NCBI GenBank assembly: GCA_018240525.1
Contig: JAFEFN010000004.1
Coordinates: 62,001 to 126,000, forward strand
Direction of reading: 5' to 3'
DNA: 64,000 bases
Source of the DNA: Pseudomonadota bacterium
Lineage (GTDB): Bacteria; Pseudomonadota; Gammaproteobacteria; Steroidobacterales; Steroidobacteraceae
The notes under the pieces are model-generated. The model saw nothing but the letters and a program-made list of their open reading frames with translations. It did not search any database and had not been told where the DNA came from. Positions 25,300-35,803 of this stretch are shown piece by piece. The position numbers and the translations under genes are program-made. Every line of letters begins with the position of its first letter. The stretch's first letter is position 1.

Positions 25300-26607
25300 A
25301 TGGCTCGAGACGAGTTTGCGCGCCGCCGCCGGCAGCTGATGAAGCTGATGGGGCGCGATTCCATTGCCATCCTGCCGGCCGCCCCGGTGCGCGTGCGCAA
25401 CAACGACGTCGAATATGCGTACCGGCAGGACAGTGACTTCCATTACCTGACCGGTTTTAACGAACCGGAGGCCGTCGCGGTGCTGGTTCCGGGCCGGGCG
25501 AAGGCCCAGTACATCCTCTTTGTGCGCGAGCGCAACCCGCTGCGCGAGACCTGGGATGGCCGTCGCGCAGGGCCCGCCGGTGCCCGGCGCGACTACGGGG
25601 CCGGCGACGCCTTCCCGATCGCCGACATGGACGAGATCCTGCCCGGCCTGCTGGAGAACCGCGCGCGCGTGTACTACACCATGGGGGTCTATCCGGAGTT
25701 CGACCAGCGCGTGGTGGGCTGGGTGAACGGCCTGCGCACCCAGGCGCGCAACGGCCGCCACCCCCCGGGTGAGTTCGTCGCGCTCGACCATGTCCTCCAC
25801 GACATGCGCCTGTTCAAGTCACGCGCCGAGCTGGAGCTGATGCGCACCTCGGCGCACATCGCGGCGCGCGCCCACCAGCGCGCCATGCGCTTTTGCCGTC
25901 CCGGGGCCACCGAATACCAGGTGATGGCGGAGCTGCTGCACGAGTTCCGCAGCCACGACGCCGACACCTCCTACCACCCGATCGTGGGCGGCGGCGCCAA
26001 CAGCTGCATCCTGCACTATCGCGAGAACGACCAGCCGCTGCGCAGCGGCGACCTGCTGCTGGTGGATGCAGGGTGCGAGTATCGCTGCTACGCCTCGGAC
26101 ATCACCCGCACGTTTCCGGTCAACGGCCGCTTCAGCCCCGCCCAGCGCGCCGTCTACGAAGTCGTACTCGAGGCAAACCGCGCGGCGATTGCCCGCGTAC
26201 GCCCGGGCAACCACTGGAACGAGCCGCACGAGGCGGCGGTGCGGGTGATCACCGCCGGACTGGTGAAGCTCGGGCTGCTCAAGGGGCGGGTGCCCGCATT
26301 GATCAGGAGCGAGGCCTACCGGCGCTTCTTCATGCACCGCACGGGGCACTGGCTGGGCATGGACGTGCACGACGTCGGCGATTACAAGATCGGCGACGAG
26401 TGGCGGGTGCTCGAGCCGGGCATGGTGATGACGGTCGAGCCGGGCATCTACATCCCGGCCGGCGCACGCGGGGTGCCCAAGCGCTTCCACAACATCGGCA
26501 TCCGCATCGAGGACGATGTCGTGGTCACCAAGCGCGGCGCCGAGGTCCTCACCGCCCGGGCGCCGAAGGACCCGGACCAGATCGAAGCGCTCATGGCGCG
26601 CGGCTGA
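25300..26607 (+). CDS. pepP: Xaa-Pro aminopeptidase P
   Basis: A 435-residue pita-bread metallopeptidase removing N-terminal residues that precede proline. The dinuclear metal ligands can be traced: LLLVDAGCEY and ASDITRTFP (two Asp), HRTGHWLGMDVHD (His), MTVEPGIYI (Glu) and GIRIEDDVV (Glu). The N-terminal RNNDVEYAYRQDSDFHYLTGFNEPEA block is family-specific. The start at 25300 lies 22 bases after ygfB; the open frame continues upstream but inside ygfB in another frame. ubiH follows after nine bases. Confidence 0.95.
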   Translation: MARDEFARRRRQLMKLMGRDSIAILPAAPVRVRNNDVEYAYRQDSDFHYLTGFNEPEAVAVLVPGRAKAQYILFVRERNPLRETWDGRRAGPAGARRDYGAGDAFPIADMDEILPGLLENRARVYYTMGVYPEFDQRVVGWVNGLRTQARNGRHPPGEFVALDHVLHDMRLFKSRAELELMRTSAHIAARAHQRAMRFCRPGATEYQVMAELLHEFRSHDADTSYHPIVGGGANSCILHYRENDQPLRSGDLLLVDAGCEYRCYASDITRTFPVNGRFSPAQRAVYEVVLEANRAAIARVRPGNHWNEPHEAAVRVITAGLVKLGLLKGRVPALIRSEAYRRFFMHRTGHWLGMDVHDVGDYKIGDEWRVLEPGMVMTVEPGIYIPAGARGVPKRFHNIGIRIEDDVVVTKRGAEVLTARAPKDPDQIEALMARG

Positions 26608-26616
26608 GGCACGGGC

Positions 26617-27852
26617 ATGGCCACGACAGCGCTCGAAGTCGACGTCACCATCGTCGGCGGCGGCATGGTGGGTGCCAGCCTCGCCGTGGCCCTGCAGGGC
26701 AGCGGCGTGCGCGTGATGCTGATCGAGTCAGTGCCCTTCGAATCCGGGGCCCAGCAGAGCTTCGATGCGCGCACCACCGCGCTCGGCAACGCCAGCCAGC
26801 GCATTTACGCGGCCCTCGGGGTCTGGGAAGGCGTGGCCGGCGCCGCGCAGCCGATCCGCTCGATCCACGTCTCCGAGGCCGGCCGCTTCGGCTTCGCCCG
26901 CCTGGAGGCCCGTGAGCAGGGCATCGAGGCCTTCGGCTACGTCATCGCCAACCGGGTGCTGGGGGCGGCGCTGTGGCAGCGCCTCGCGCGCGCGGATGCG
27001 CAGCTGCTGCTGCGGGTGCCGGCACGCATCGACCACATCGAGCCGGGAGCCGAAGCCGTCGCGTTCACGGTGCAGGGCGAGGCGGGGGCGAGCGAGACGG
27101 TGCGCACGCGGCTCATCGTGGCGGCCGACGGTGCCCAGTCCCTGGTGCGCAGCGCCGCCGGTATCGCCGCCTCCGTGGAGGACTACGACCAGGTGGCGGT
27201 GGTCACCACGGTCGCGGCCGACCAGCCGCACGGGGCGCGTGCCTACGAGCGCTTCACCCCTTCCGGGCCGCTGGCCGTGCTGCCCCTGCACGATGGCACG
27301 CTCGCGGTCATCTGGGCGCGCACGCCGGCGGATGCCCGCACGCTGCTCGCGCTGCAGGAGGCCGACTACCTGGCCGAACTCCAGGCCGCGTTCGGCTGGC
27401 GCGCCGGACGCTTCGTGCGCGCCGGGGCGCGCGGCTCCTATCCGCTGCGACTCACGCGCGCCGCCACGGCGGTGGCACAGCGCACCGTGCTCATCGGCAA
27501 TGCCGCGCAGGCATTGCACCCGGTGGCCGGGCAGGGCTTCAACCTGGGTTTGCGCGATGCGGCGATGCTCGCCGAGCTCATCGTCGCCGAACCGGCCGCG
27601 GCCGGGGATCCGGCGCAGCTGCAGCGCTTCGCGGACTGGCGGGCGGGCGACCGGGCCGGTGTCACCCGCTTCACCGATTCGCTGGTGAAGCTCTTCGGCG
27701 ACCCGCGCCCGGGGGTCGGGCTGCTGCGCAGCCTCGGGCTCCTGGCGTTCGACCTGGCCCCGCCCGCCAAGAGTGCGCTCGCCCGGGTGAGCGCCGGCTT
27801 CGCCGGGCCCATCCCGCGCTTGGCGCGGGGCCTGCCGGTGCGCCATGTTTGA
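26617..27852 (+). CDS. ubiH: 2-octaprenyl-6-methoxyphenol hydroxylase UbiH
   Basis: A 411-residue FAD monooxygenase for the C1 hydroxylation in ubiquinone synthesis. The dinucleotide motif VTIVGGGMVGASLAVAL is at the N-terminus, the DG motif at LIVAADGAQS, and the FAD ribityl motif at LIGNAAQALHPVAGQGFNLGLRD. FDARTTALGNAS near residue 49 is the ubi hydroxylase mark. It overlaps the next hydroxylase gene by 8 nt. UbiH versus UbiI is assigned mainly by order; the family is close-knit. Confidence 0.88.
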   Translation: MATTALEVDVTIVGGGMVGASLAVALQGSGVRVMLIESVPFESGAQQSFDARTTALGNASQRIYAALGVWEGVAGAAQPIRSIHVSEAGRFGFARLEAREQGIEAFGYVIANRVLGAALWQRLARADAQLLLRVPARIDHIEPGAEAVAFTVQGEAGASETVRTRLIVAADGAQSLVRSAAGIAASVEDYDQVAVVTTVAADQPHGARAYERFTPSGPLAVLPLHDGTLAVIWARTPADARTLLALQEADYLAELQAAFGWRAGRFVRAGARGSYPLRLTRAATAVAQRTVLIGNAAQALHPVAGQGFNLGLRDAAMLAELIVAEPAAAGDPAQLQRFADWRAGDRAGVTRFTDSLVKLFGDPRPGVGLLRSLGLLAFDLAPPAKSALARVSAGFAGPIPRLARGLPVRHV

Positions 27853-29053
27853 CGTGGCGGTCGTCGGCGGCGGACCCGTCGGTGCCTGCGCCGCGACCCT
27901 GCTGGCACGCTCCGGGAAGCTGCGCGTGGTGCTCCTGGAGCCGAACGCCGTCGCCCTTCCGTCAGGGCAGTCCCCGCTGGATGCCCGCGTGGTGGCGCTG
28001 TCGCGCGCCAGCGAGAACATCCTGCGTGCCGCAGAGGCCTGGGTGCACGTCTGCGGCCCGCGCCTCGAGGCGTACGAGCGCATGCGTATCTGGCACGAAG
28101 GCATCGCCGCCTTCGGGCACGAGGCGCTGGTGTTCGATGCCGCGGACGTCGGGGAGCCCAACCTCGGCTACATCCTCGAGAACCGGCTGCTGCAGGGCGC
28201 GCTGCTGAAAGCCTTCGCCGCCGCCGGCGGGCAGCTCGAGCCCGCGGCGCTGCAGGGGCTTGGCTTCGGCCGCGATGCCGTGCAGGTGCGGCATGCCCAC
28301 GGCACCCTGGAGGCGCGCCTGGTGCTCGGCGCGGACGGGGCCCAGTCGGCGGTGCGCCAGCTTGCCGGTCTCGGGGCGGACGTGGCCGACTACCACCAGG
28401 TCGCGATCGTGGCGACGGTCGCGACCGGGCAGGCTCATCAGCACACCGCCTGGCAGCGCTTCATGCGCGACGGCACGCTCGCCTTCCTACCCCTGGCCGA
28501 CGGTACCAGCTCCATCGTGTGGTCCGCGGACGAGCCCCTGGCGCGCGCGCGGCTGGCCGATGCGGATCCCGTGTTCGAGGCGGCGCTGGAGGTGGCGGCC
28601 GACGGCGCCCTGGGAACGATGCAGCTGAAGAGCGAGCGTCAGGCCTTCCCGCTGCGCCGCCTGAGCGCGCAGCGCTACGCCGGCGAGCGCGTGGCGCTGC
28701 TGGGGGATGCCGCGCACGTCGTGCATCCCCTGGCCGGCCAGGGAGTGAACCTCGGGCTCCTGGATGCGGCCGCCGTGGCCGAACGGGTGCTGGAGGCGGT
28801 CGGGCGGCGTGAGGACCCCGGCGCGCTGGGCGTGCTGCGCGCCTACGAGCGCTGGCGGCGCAGCGAAGTGGCGCTCATGGATGCGGCGATCCATGGCTTC
28901 GATCGATTCCTCTCCCACGCCACCGGACCGGCGGGCCGTCTCGCCCGGCAGGGCATGAGCTTCGTGGCACGCAGCCAGGAGCTGCGGCGCTTCTTCGTGC
29001 GGCACGCCCTGGGGATGAGCGGCGAGCTGCCGCAGGCGGCGAAACGCGCCTGA
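27845..29053 (+). CDS. ubiI: UbiI/VisC-type FAD-dependent ubiquinone hydroxylase
   Basis: A 402-residue paralogue of UbiH for another ring hydroxylation, probably C5. Motifs are VAVVGGGPVGACAATLL, LVLGADGAQSAVR, and LGDAAHVVHPLAGQGVNLGLLDAA. LDARVVALSRASENIL matches the hydroxylase family block. It could instead be UbiM- or UbiL-like, since substrate position is hard to read from sequence. It is the last gene of the ygfB operon and converges with phhB across about 100 G+C-rich bases with no gene. Confidence 0.85.
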   Translation: MFDVAVVGGGPVGACAATLLARSGKLRVVLLEPNAVALPSGQSPLDARVVALSRASENILRAAEAWVHVCGPRLEAYERMRIWHEGIAAFGHEALVFDAADVGEPNLGYILENRLLQGALLKAFAAAGGQLEPAALQGLGFGRDAVQVRHAHGTLEARLVLGADGAQSAVRQLAGLGADVADYHQVAIVATVATGQAHQHTAWQRFMRDGTLAFLPLADGTSSIVWSADEPLARARLADADPVFEAALEVAADGALGTMQLKSERQAFPLRRLSAQRYAGERVALLGDAAHVVHPLAGQGVNLGLLDAAAVAERVLEAVGRREDPGALGVLRAYERWRRSEVALMDAAIHGFDRFLSHATGPAGRLARQGMSFVARSQELRRFFVRHALGMSGELPQAAKRA

Positions 29054-29150
29054 GCCACACACGCGGCGTCGGCGCGGCGCGAGGTCCTGGAGCTCCCGGG
29101 GCCGCCTGGGCGGCACCGGCCGCCGCGCCTCCGCGCGGGGCAGCCCTCAT

Positions 29151-29489
29151 TCAGGCGAGCGGAATGAGGTCCACCTTCGCCGCGCACACGAAGTCGTTCT
29201 CCGACAGCCCGCGGATGGCGTGCGTCGTGAAAGTGACGCGGCAGTAGTTGTAGCCGACCTCGAGGTCCGGGTGGTGGTCCTCGATGTTGGCCAGGTGCGC
29301 CAGCGCATTCACGAAGCTCATGGTGCGGTAGAAGTCACGGAAGCCGAATTCACGGCGGATCGCGTGCGCGTTCTCGGTGAGCACCCAGCCGGTGGAGACT
29401 TGCCTGAGCAGCTGTGCGGCCGCTTCGGCCGTCAGGGCCGGCGTGGAGCCATCGCAGGGCTTGCACTTGCGCGCGGACAGTTCGTTCAT
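29151..29489 (-). CDS. phhB: Pterin-4a-carbinolamine dehydratase
   Basis: A 112-residue PCD/DCoH-fold enzyme that dehydrates 4a-hydroxytetrahydrobiopterin-type products. The active-site block [21 protein letters not shown] is complete, with HHPD and the downstream TH pair. No phenylalanine hydroxylase gene is in the window, so a stand-alone role is possible. The start overlaps ispG's stop by 4 nt (ATGA), so it is coupled to ispG; a longer frame upstream runs inside ispG and is rejected. Confidence 0.9.
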   Translation of the reverse strand: MNELSARKCKPCDGSTPALTAEAAAQLLRQVSTGWVLTENAHAIRREFGFRDFYRTMSFVNALAHLANIEDHHPDLEVGYNYCRVTFTTHAIRGLSENDFVCAAKVDLIPLA

Positions 29490-30712
29490 GGGCTCACCCG
29501 CCGCGGGTAGCGGCGCGCCACGTATTGTTCGACCAGGTCCTGGAACTCTTCCGCGATGCGCTCGCCCTTGAGGGTCACCGTCTTCTCCCCGTCCTCGTAG
29601 ACCGGTGCGACCGGGCGCTCGCCGGTGCCCGGCAGGCTGATGCCGATGTTGGCATGCTTGCTCTCGCCCGGCCCGTTGACCACGCAGCCCATGACGGCGA
29701 CGCGCATCTGCTCGACACCCTCGTATTCGCTGCGCCACTTGGGCATGCTCTGCCGCAGGTGCGCTTGGATGCGCTGCGCCAGCTCCTGGAAGAAGGTGCT
29801 GGTGGTGCGTCCGCAGCCCGGGCATGCCGCCACCTGCGGGGTGAATGCGCGCAACCCCATCGTCTGCAGGATCTCCTGCGCGACGATCACCTCCTGGGAG
29901 CGGTCGCCGTCGGGCTCCGGGGTGAGCGAGACGCGGATCGTGTCGCCGATGCCCTCCTGCAGCAGCACCGCCATGCCGGCAGTGGAGGCGACGATCCCCT
30001 TGGAGCCCATCCCCGCTTCGGTCAGCCCCAGGTGCAGCGGGTAGCGGCAGCGCTGCGCCAGGTCGCGGTAGATGGCAATGAGGTCCTGCACGCCGCTCAC
30101 CTTGGCCGAGAGGATGATGCGGTCCGCCGGCAGGCCCAGTTCCTCGGCGCGCGCGGCGCTGGTGAGCGCGGACTGCACCACCGCCTCGCGCATCACCTCC
30201 TGCGCATCCTTCGGCTGCGCACTGGCGGAGTTCTCGTCCATCAGCCGGGTGAGCAGCTCAGGATCGAGGCTGCCCCAGTTGACGCCGATACGCACCGGCT
30301 TCTGGTAACGGCAGGCGATCTCGATCATCTGCGCAAACTGCGGGTCGCGCTTGCTGCCGCGGCCGACGTTGCCCGGGTTGATGCGGTACTTGGCCAGCGC
30401 CTCGGCGCAGCCCGGGTGCTCGCGCAGCAGCTTGTGGCCGTTGAAGTGGAAGTCCCCGATCAGCGGCACGTGCACGCCCAAGCTCTCCAGGCGGGCCCGG
30501 ATCGGCGCCACCGCGGCGGCCGCCTCGGCGGTATTGACGGTGAGGCGCACCAGCTCCGAACCGGCACGCGCCAGCGCCTGCACCTGCCGCGTGGTCGCGG
30601 CGACGTCGGCGGTGTCGGTATTGGTCATGGACTGCACGACGATGGGCGCCGCGCCGCCGACGCGGACCTCGCCGATGCGCACCTGCACCGAAGGACGACG
30701 CTCAATGCTCAT
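29486..30712 (-). CDS. ispG: 4-hydroxy-3-methylbut-2-en-1-yl diphosphate synthase IspG
   Basis: A 408-residue [4Fe-4S] enzyme of the methylerythritol phosphate pathway. The TIM-barrel start ([19 protein letters not shown]) and the cluster cysteines in ACPGCGRT and the later [11 protein letters not shown] segment are present, with [10 protein letters not shown] in between. The length fits the form lacking the plant/Chlamydia insertion. It diverges from the glycine-cleavage region and is followed by phhB. Confidence 0.95.
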   Translation of the reverse strand: MSIERRPSVQVRIGEVRVGGAAPIVVQSMTNTDTADVAATTRQVQALARAGSELVRLTVNTAEAAAAVAPIRARLESLGVHVPLIGDFHFNGHKLLREHPGCAEALAKYRINPGNVGRGSKRDPQFAQMIEIACRYQKPVRIGVNWGSLDPELLTRLMDENSASAQPKDAQEVMREAVVQSALTSAARAEELGLPADRIILSAKVSGVQDLIAIYRDLAQRCRYPLHLGLTEAGMGSKGIVASTAGMAVLLQEGIGDTIRVSLTPEPDGDRSQEVIVAQEILQTMGLRAFTPQVAACPGCGRTTSTFFQELAQRIQAHLRQSMPKWRSEYEGVEQMRVAVMGCVVNGPGESKHANIGISLPGTGERPVAPVYEDGEKTVTLKGERIAEEFQDLVEQYVARRYPRRVSP

Positions 30713-30759
30713 GGATCGTTATACGGACGTATAGGCACAGGGGGTGAATTCTACCCGGC

Positions 30760-30789
30760 TTGGGAGGCGCAGATGGCAGCTGCTATCAT
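30760..30789 (+). promoter_or_regulatory. Promoter of the glycine riboswitch/gcv operon
   Basis: TTGGGA (30760-30765), an 18-base spacer and TATCAT (30784-30789) preceded by TGC, an extended -10. Transcription should start around 30796, just before the riboswitch. Confidence 0.6.
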
Positions 30790-30807
30790 GCGCGGGCCCG
30801 AAACAGT

Positions 30808-31003
30808 CTGTTCGGAGAGAGTCCGGCCCGGGGCCGGGACGCCGAAGGCGCAATTCCGCCCGGAAACGCTCAGGCACACGAACGGCAGACGGCGGTGAAA
30901 TCCGCGGGGCTTCTGGAGAGTGGTACGCCGCGCTTGGCGCCGGTGTACCCACCGAAGGGGAGCGGCGCCTGGCGCCGGAATCTCTCAGGTCAAAGGACAG
31001 AAG
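30808..31003 (+). ncRNA. Tandem glycine riboswitch
   Basis: Two glycine aptamers in series. The first has GGAGAGAGTCC, CGCCGAAGGCGCAA and GGAAACGCTCAGGCA; the second has TGGAGAGTGG, CACCGAAGGGG and GGAATCTCTCAGGTCAAAGGACAG. These are the conserved cores of the gcvT glycine riboswitch. It precedes the glycine cleavage genes by about 65 bases and should raise their expression when glycine is high. No obvious intrinsic terminator lies between the second aptamer and gcvT, so control may act at translation. Confidence 0.93.
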
Positions 31004-31069
31004 GGCGGCAGGAATCGCTTCGCGGCGATGCGCTGCCGACCTTTTGACCGCGGCTGATCCGGAGTGCCC

Positions 31070-32161
31070 TTGGGAAGACAGACACCGCTATTCCAGCTGC
31101 ACCAGGAGCTGGGCGCCCGCATCGTCGACTTCGGCGGCTGGGACATGCCCGTGCAGTACACCTCGCAGCTGGCCGAGCACCATGCGGTGCGCCGCGATGC
31201 CGGCGTGTTCGACGTCTCGCACATGTGCGTGGTCGATCTCACCGGCGAGCGCGTGCGTGCCTTCCTGCAGTACCTGCTGGCCAATGACGTCGCCCGGCTG
31301 GCCACGCCCGGCAAGGCCCTCTACAGCTGCCTGCTGAACGAGGCCGGCGGAATCCTCGATGACCTCATCGCCTACTACCTGACCCCGGCCTGGTTCCGCC
31401 TGGTGGTCAATGCCGGCACGCGCGACAAGGACCTGGCGTGGATCGGCGCGCACGCCCGCGAGTTCGCGGTCGAGGTGCGCGAGCGCAGCGATCTGGCGAT
31501 GCTCGCCGTGCAGGGCCCGCAGGCACGCGCCCGGCTGGCGCAGCTGCTGCCCGAGGCGCAGGCCACGCAGGCGCTGGCGCTGGGGAGCTTCGTCGGCGCG
31601 CAGATCGGGCACTGGTTCATCGCCCGCACCGGTTACACCGGCGAGGACGGCTTCGAAGTCATGATGCCGGCCGGGGATGCGGTCTCGGCATGGCGCAGCC
31701 TGAACACCCTGGGCGTGGCCTCCTGCGGCCTGGGCGCGCGCGACACGCTGCGCCTTGAGGCCGGCATGAACCTCTACGGCCAGGACATGGACGAGAGCAC
31801 ACACCCGTTCGAGTCCGGACTTGCCTGGACGGTGGCCCTGCAGGATGGGCGGCGCTTCATCGGCCGCGAGGCGCTGGAGAAGATCCGCGCCGCGGGCGCC
31901 CCGCGCAAGCTGGTCGGCCTCCTGCTCCAGGACCGCGGCGTGCTGCGCGGGCACCAGAAGGTGCTGGTCGATGGCAGTGCCGCCGGCGAGATCACCAGCG
32001 GCACCTTTTCCCCGACGCTCGAGCGCTCGATCGCGCTCGCGCGCGTGCCCGCCGCGACCGCCGGCGCGGTCCAGGTCGAGATCCGCGGCAAACCCCTCTC
32101 CGCCTCGGTGGTGAAGCCGCCGTTCGTGCGCTTCGGGCGCTCCCTGCTGGTCCTCGAATGA
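31070..32161 (+). CDS. gcvT: Aminomethyltransferase, glycine cleavage T protein
   Basis: The T protein takes the aminomethyl group from lipoylated H protein and makes 5,10-methylene-tetrahydrofolate and ammonia. Marks are [27 protein letters not shown], the SHM motif and the folate-binding [13 protein letters not shown], ending with the KPPFVRFG tail. Two starts compete: GTG 31064, which abuts the GGAG sequence, and TTG 31070, five bases after GGAG. I favour TTG because spacing is right and MGRQTPL aligns with MAQQTPL of E. coli GcvT. The gene follows a glycine riboswitch. Confidence 0.93.
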   Translation: MGRQTPLFQLHQELGARIVDFGGWDMPVQYTSQLAEHHAVRRDAGVFDVSHMCVVDLTGERVRAFLQYLLANDVARLATPGKALYSCLLNEAGGILDDLIAYYLTPAWFRLVVNAGTRDKDLAWIGAHAREFAVEVRERSDLAMLAVQGPQARARLAQLLPEAQATQALALGSFVGAQIGHWFIARTGYTGEDGFEVMMPAGDAVSAWRSLNTLGVASCGLGARDTLRLEAGMNLYGQDMDESTHPFESGLAWTVALQDGRRFIGREALEKIRAAGAPRKLVGLLLQDRGVLRGHQKVLVDGSAAGEITSGTFSPTLERSIALARVPAATAGAVQVEIRGKPLSASVVKPPFVRFGRSLLVLE

Positions 32162-32173
32162 AGGGAATTTGCG

Positions 32174-32572
32174 ATGAGTAACGTTCCTGCCGATCTGAAG
32201 TACACCCGCTCGCACGAGTGGATACGCACGCTCGCCGATGGCACGCTCGAGATCGGGGTCACCGATCATGCGCAGGATGCCCTGGGGGACCTGGTGTTCG
32301 TGGAGGTCCCCGAGGCCGGGCGCACCGTGAAGGCCGGCGAGGCCTGCGCGGTGGTCGAGTCGGTCAAGGCCGCCTCGGATGTGTACGCGCCCGTGGCCGG
32401 GGAGGTGCTGGCGGGCAACGCGCAGCTGGCCGCCCAGCCGGACCTGGTGAACTCCCAGCCCTACGGGGCGGGCTGGCTGTGGCGCCTGAAGCCGGCCGCC
32501 GGTGCCCTCGCGGGTGTGGAACTGCTCGGCGCCGCCGACTATCAGAAGGTGCTCGAGGCGGAGGCGCACTGA
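32174..32572 (+). CDS. gcvH: Glycine cleavage system H protein
   Basis: A 132-residue lipoyl carrier that shuttles the aminomethyl group among the P, T and L proteins. The lipoylated lysine is Lys65 in [10 protein letters not shown]. The YTRSHEWIR start and [15 protein letters not shown] end are standard. Its stop overlaps the gcvPA start by one base (TGATG). Confidence 0.96.
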   Translation: MSNVPADLKYTRSHEWIRTLADGTLEIGVTDHAQDALGDLVFVEVPEAGRTVKAGEACAVVESVKAASDVYAPVAGEVLAGNAQLAAQPDLVNSQPYGAGWLWRLKPAAGALAGVELLGAADYQKVLEAEAH

Positions 32573-33939
32573 TGGCCTTCATACCGCACACCGAGGCGGA
32601 CGTGGCGGCCATGCTCGCCGCCATCGGCGCCGACTCGATCGAGCAGCTGTTCGAGGAGATCCCGCGCGAGCTGCGCATCCGCTCGCTCGACGGGATCCCC
32701 GAGGCGCTCAACGAGATGCAGGTCGGCCGGCTGATGAGCGCGCGCGCCCAGCGCGACGGCCTGAGGCTCAACTTCATCGGTGCCGGCGCTTACGAGCATC
32801 ACATCCCGTCGGCGGTCTGGGCGATCACCACGCGCGGCGAGTTCTACAGCGCCTACACGCCGTACCAGGCCGAGGCGAGCCAGGGCACGCTGCAGCTGAT
32901 CTACGAGTTCCAGACCATGATCGCCGGGCTCACCGGCATGCAGGTGGCGAACGCCTCGATGTACGACGGTGCCTCCGCGTGCGCGGAAGCCGCGCTCATG
33001 GCGGTGCGCGCCAACCGCAAGTCGCACGCGGCGCGCATCCTGGTGCCCGGCACCCTGCACCCGCACTACCGCCGCGTCATGCAGGCGACGGCGGCAAACC
33101 AGGGACTGAAGTTCGAGGAGCTGCCGGTCGCCGAGGGGCTGACGCCGCTGTCCGCGCTGCAGTCCTTCGAGGGCCAGGACGTGACCGCGCTCCTGATCCC
33201 GCAGCCGAACTTCTTCGGCCAGCTCGAGGCGGTCGATGCGCTCACCGACTGGGCGCACGCGCACAACGCGCTGGCCATCGCCGTGGTGAACCCGACCGCG
33301 CTTGCCATCCTCAAGCCCCCCGGCGAGTGGGGCGCGGACGGGGCCGACATCGCCGTCGGGGAGGGCCAGCCGCTCGGCGTGCCGCTGTCCTCGGGTGGCC
33401 CGTACTTCGGCTTCATGACCACGCGCCTGGACTTCGTGCGGCAGATGCCCGGGCGCATCGTCGGGCGCACGCTGGATGCGGCCGGTCGCGCCGGCTTCAC
33501 GCTCACGCTGCAGGCGCGCGAGCAGCACATCCGCCGCGCCAAGGCGACCTCGAACATCTGCACCAACCAGGGGCTGCTGATGACCGCCGCGACGATCTAC
33601 CTGTCGCTGCTCGGTCCGCAGGGCCTGGCGCGCACCGCGGCGAGCGCGCACGCGCGCACCCGCGAGCTGGTGGCCACGCTCACCCGCCTGCCCGGGGTGC
33701 GCGCCGCTTTCCCGGGGCCGTACTTCCACGAGGCGGTCCTGCAGTTCGATCGCCCGGTCGCACCCCTGCTGCGCGCGCTGGCCGCGCGCGGCATCGCCGG
33801 CGGGCTCGACCTGAGCCCCTACTACCCGCAGCTCGGACACGCGCTGCTGGTGTGCGCCACTGAAACCAAGACCGCGGAGGACATCGCGCAGTACGGCGCG
33901 GCGCTCGCGGAGGCCATGGCGGCGGCGCGCGCCGCCTGA
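32572..33939 (+). CDS. gcvPA: Glycine dehydrogenase (decarboxylating) subunit 1
   Basis: A 455-residue N-terminal half of the split P protein, which decarboxylates glycine with PLP. Features are [17 protein letters not shown], the [18 protein letters not shown] block, [13 protein letters not shown] and SNICTNQGL near the end. The PLP lysine is in the other subunit. The start at 32572 overlaps gcvH; the open frame upstream lies within gcvH and is not used. Split P is common in bacteria outside the enterics. Confidence 0.96.
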   Translation: MAFIPHTEADVAAMLAAIGADSIEQLFEEIPRELRIRSLDGIPEALNEMQVGRLMSARAQRDGLRLNFIGAGAYEHHIPSAVWAITTRGEFYSAYTPYQAEASQGTLQLIYEFQTMIAGLTGMQVANASMYDGASACAEAALMAVRANRKSHAARILVPGTLHPHYRRVMQATAANQGLKFEELPVAEGLTPLSALQSFEGQDVTALLIPQPNFFGQLEAVDALTDWAHAHNALAIAVVNPTALAILKPPGEWGADGADIAVGEGQPLGVPLSSGGPYFGFMTTRLDFVRQMPGRIVGRTLDAAGRAGFTLTLQAREQHIRRAKATSNICTNQGLLMTAATIYLSLLGPQGLARTAASAHARTRELVATLTRLPGVRAAFPGPYFHEAVLQFDRPVAPLLRALAARGIAGGLDLSPYYPQLGHALLVCATETKTAEDIAQYGAALAEAMAAARAA

Positions 33940-33951
33940 GGGTGAGGACCC

Positions 33952-35430
33952 ATGCCACAGCAGGAAAAGGTGATATTCGAGTATTCCACCCCGGGTCGCG
34001 GGGCGGAGGACCAGTGGCCGCAGGACCCGGGGGAGGCAGCGCTCGCCGACCTGCCGGCGCAGCTGCGCCGTGCGCACCCGCCGCAACTGCCGGAGGTGGG
34101 CGAGCTCGAGGCCGTGCGCCACTTCACGCGCCTGTCGCAGCTGAACTTCTCGATCGACACGCACTTCTACCCCCTCGGCTCGTGCACGATGAAGTACAAC
34201 CCGAAGGCCTGTAACCAGTACGCGATGCTGCCGCAGTTCCTGGCACGCCACCCGCTGGCGCCGGAGTCATCCGGCCAGGGCTTCCTCGAGTGCATGCACG
34301 AGCTGCAGGAGATGCTCAAGGAGGTCACCGGCATGCGCGGCGTGGCGCTCAGTCCCATGGCCGGGGCGCACGGGGAGTTCGCCGGCGTGGCGATGATCCG
34401 CGCCTACCACCGCTCGCGCGGGGATGCCGCGCGCAACGAGATCATCGTCCCGGAGGCGGCCCACGGGACCAACCCGGCCACCGCCACCATGTGCGGCTGC
34501 CTCGTGCGCGAGATCCCCGTCGATGCCCAGGGGGACGTCGACCTGGCGGCGCTGAAGGCCGCCGTCGGCCCGAAGACCGCCGGCATCATGCTCACCAACC
34601 CCTCCACGCTCGGGGTGTTCGAGCGGCACATCGCCGAGGTGGCCCGCATCGTCCACGAGGCGGGCGGCCTGCTGTACTACGACGGTGCCAATTTGAACGC
34701 CATCCTCGGCAAGGTCCGGCCGGGGGACATGGGCTTCGACGTCATCCACATGAACCTGCACAAGACCTTCTCGACCCCGCACGGCGGGGGCGGGCCCGGC
34801 GCAGGGGCGGTGGGGGTGGGCGAGCGGCTGCTGCCCTTCCTGCCCGTGCCCGTGGTCGGGCGCGATGGCGGTGGCTACCGCTGGCTGGACGAGTCGGACC
34901 TGCCGCAGACGATCGGCCGGCTGTCCTGCTTCATGGGCAACGCCGGGGTGCTGCTGCGCGCCTACATCTACATGCGCCTGCTCGGGCGCGAGGGCATGCG
35001 CCGCGTCGGCGAATTCGCGACGCTCAACGCCAATTACCTGCTCAGGCGCCTCACCGAGGCCGGCTTCGATGCCGCCTACCCGCAGCGCCGCGCCAGCCAC
35101 GAGTTCATCCTCACCCTGAAGCGCCAGGCCCGGGACCTGAACGTGACCGCCATGGACTTCGCCAAGCGCCTGCTCGACTACGGCTTCCATGCCCCGACCA
35201 CCTACTTCCCGCTGCTGGTGCCGGAGTGCCTGCTGATCGAGCCCACCGAGACCGAGAGCCGCGAGACCCTGGACGCTTTTGTGACGGCCATGTCACAGAT
35301 CCTCAAGGAAGCCAGTGAAGAACCCGGGCGCGTGACCAGCGCACCGCATACCATGCCAGTGCGCCGCCTCGACGATGTCCGGGCGGCCCGACAACTGGAC
35401 CTCACATGGAAGCCGACGGCGCCGTCGTAG
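33952..35430 (+). CDS. gcvPB: Glycine dehydrogenase (decarboxylating) subunit 2
   Basis: A 492-residue C-terminal half of the split P protein. The PLP-binding lysine is Lys271 in [20 protein letters not shown]. The SCTMKYNPK and [14 protein letters not shown] blocks are also present. With gcvT, gcvH and gcvPA it completes the P, H and T proteins; the L protein (dihydrolipoamide dehydrogenase) is shared with other complexes and is not encoded here. The 3' end overlaps dgkA by 25 nt. Confidence 0.96.
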   Translation: MPQQEKVIFEYSTPGRGAEDQWPQDPGEAALADLPAQLRRAHPPQLPEVGELEAVRHFTRLSQLNFSIDTHFYPLGSCTMKYNPKACNQYAMLPQFLARHPLAPESSGQGFLECMHELQEMLKEVTGMRGVALSPMAGAHGEFAGVAMIRAYHRSRGDAARNEIIVPEAAHGTNPATATMCGCLVREIPVDAQGDVDLAALKAAVGPKTAGIMLTNPSTLGVFERHIAEVARIVHEAGGLLYYDGANLNAILGKVRPGDMGFDVIHMNLHKTFSTPHGGGGPGAGAVGVGERLLPFLPVPVVGRDGGGYRWLDESDLPQTIGRLSCFMGNAGVLLRAYIYMRLLGREGMRRVGEFATLNANYLLRRLTEAGFDAAYPQRRASHEFILTLKRQARDLNVTAMDFAKRLLDYGFHAPTTYFPLLVPECLLIEPTETESRETLDAFVTAMSQILKEASEEPGRVTSAPHTMPVRRLDDVRAARQLDLTWKPTAPS

Positions 35431-35792
35431 AACGTTACAAGCCACGCGGGTTCACCCGCCTCCTGCGAGCCTTCGGCTCGAGCATGCGTGGGCTGAGCGG
35501 CGCCTACCGCGAGGAGGCGGCGTTTCGCCAGGAACTTGCCCTCGCGGTGATCGTCATACCGCTGGGGCTGTGGCTCGGGCACGGCCCCGTCGAACGGGTG
35601 CTGCTGGTCGGCCCCGTGCTGCTCATCCTGATCGTGGAACTGCTCAACAGCGCCATTGAAGCGACGGTCGACCGCATCGGCCCGGAGCGTCACGTGCTGG
35701 CCGGGCTCGCCAAGGACCTCGGGTCCGCGGCGGTGCTCCTGTCGTTCGTGCTGCTCGCGGTGGTGTGGTCGATCGTGCTGCTCGGCCGATAG
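35406..35792 (+). CDS. dgkA: Diacylglycerol kinase DgkA
   Basis: A 128-residue small integral-membrane kinase that phosphorylates diacylglycerol to phosphatidic acid. After a basic amphipathic start ([16 protein letters not shown]) there are three membrane helices; the catalytic block [10 protein letters not shown] and [16 protein letters not shown] is intact. It begins within the last 25 bases of gcvPB in another frame, so expression may depend on gcv translation. Confidence 0.92.
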   Translation: MEADGAVVERYKPRGFTRLLRAFGSSMRGLSGAYREEAAFRQELALAVIVIPLGLWLGHGPVERVLLVGPVLLILIVELLNSAIEATVDRIGPERHVLAGLAKDLGSAAVLLSFVLLAVVWSIVLLGR

Positions 35793-35803
35793 GAATTCCC
35801 CTG

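Noticed and set aside
29054..29150. Terminator between ubiI and phhB
   Set aside because: The spacer is G+C-rich and can fold, but there is no clean stem with a T run on either strand.
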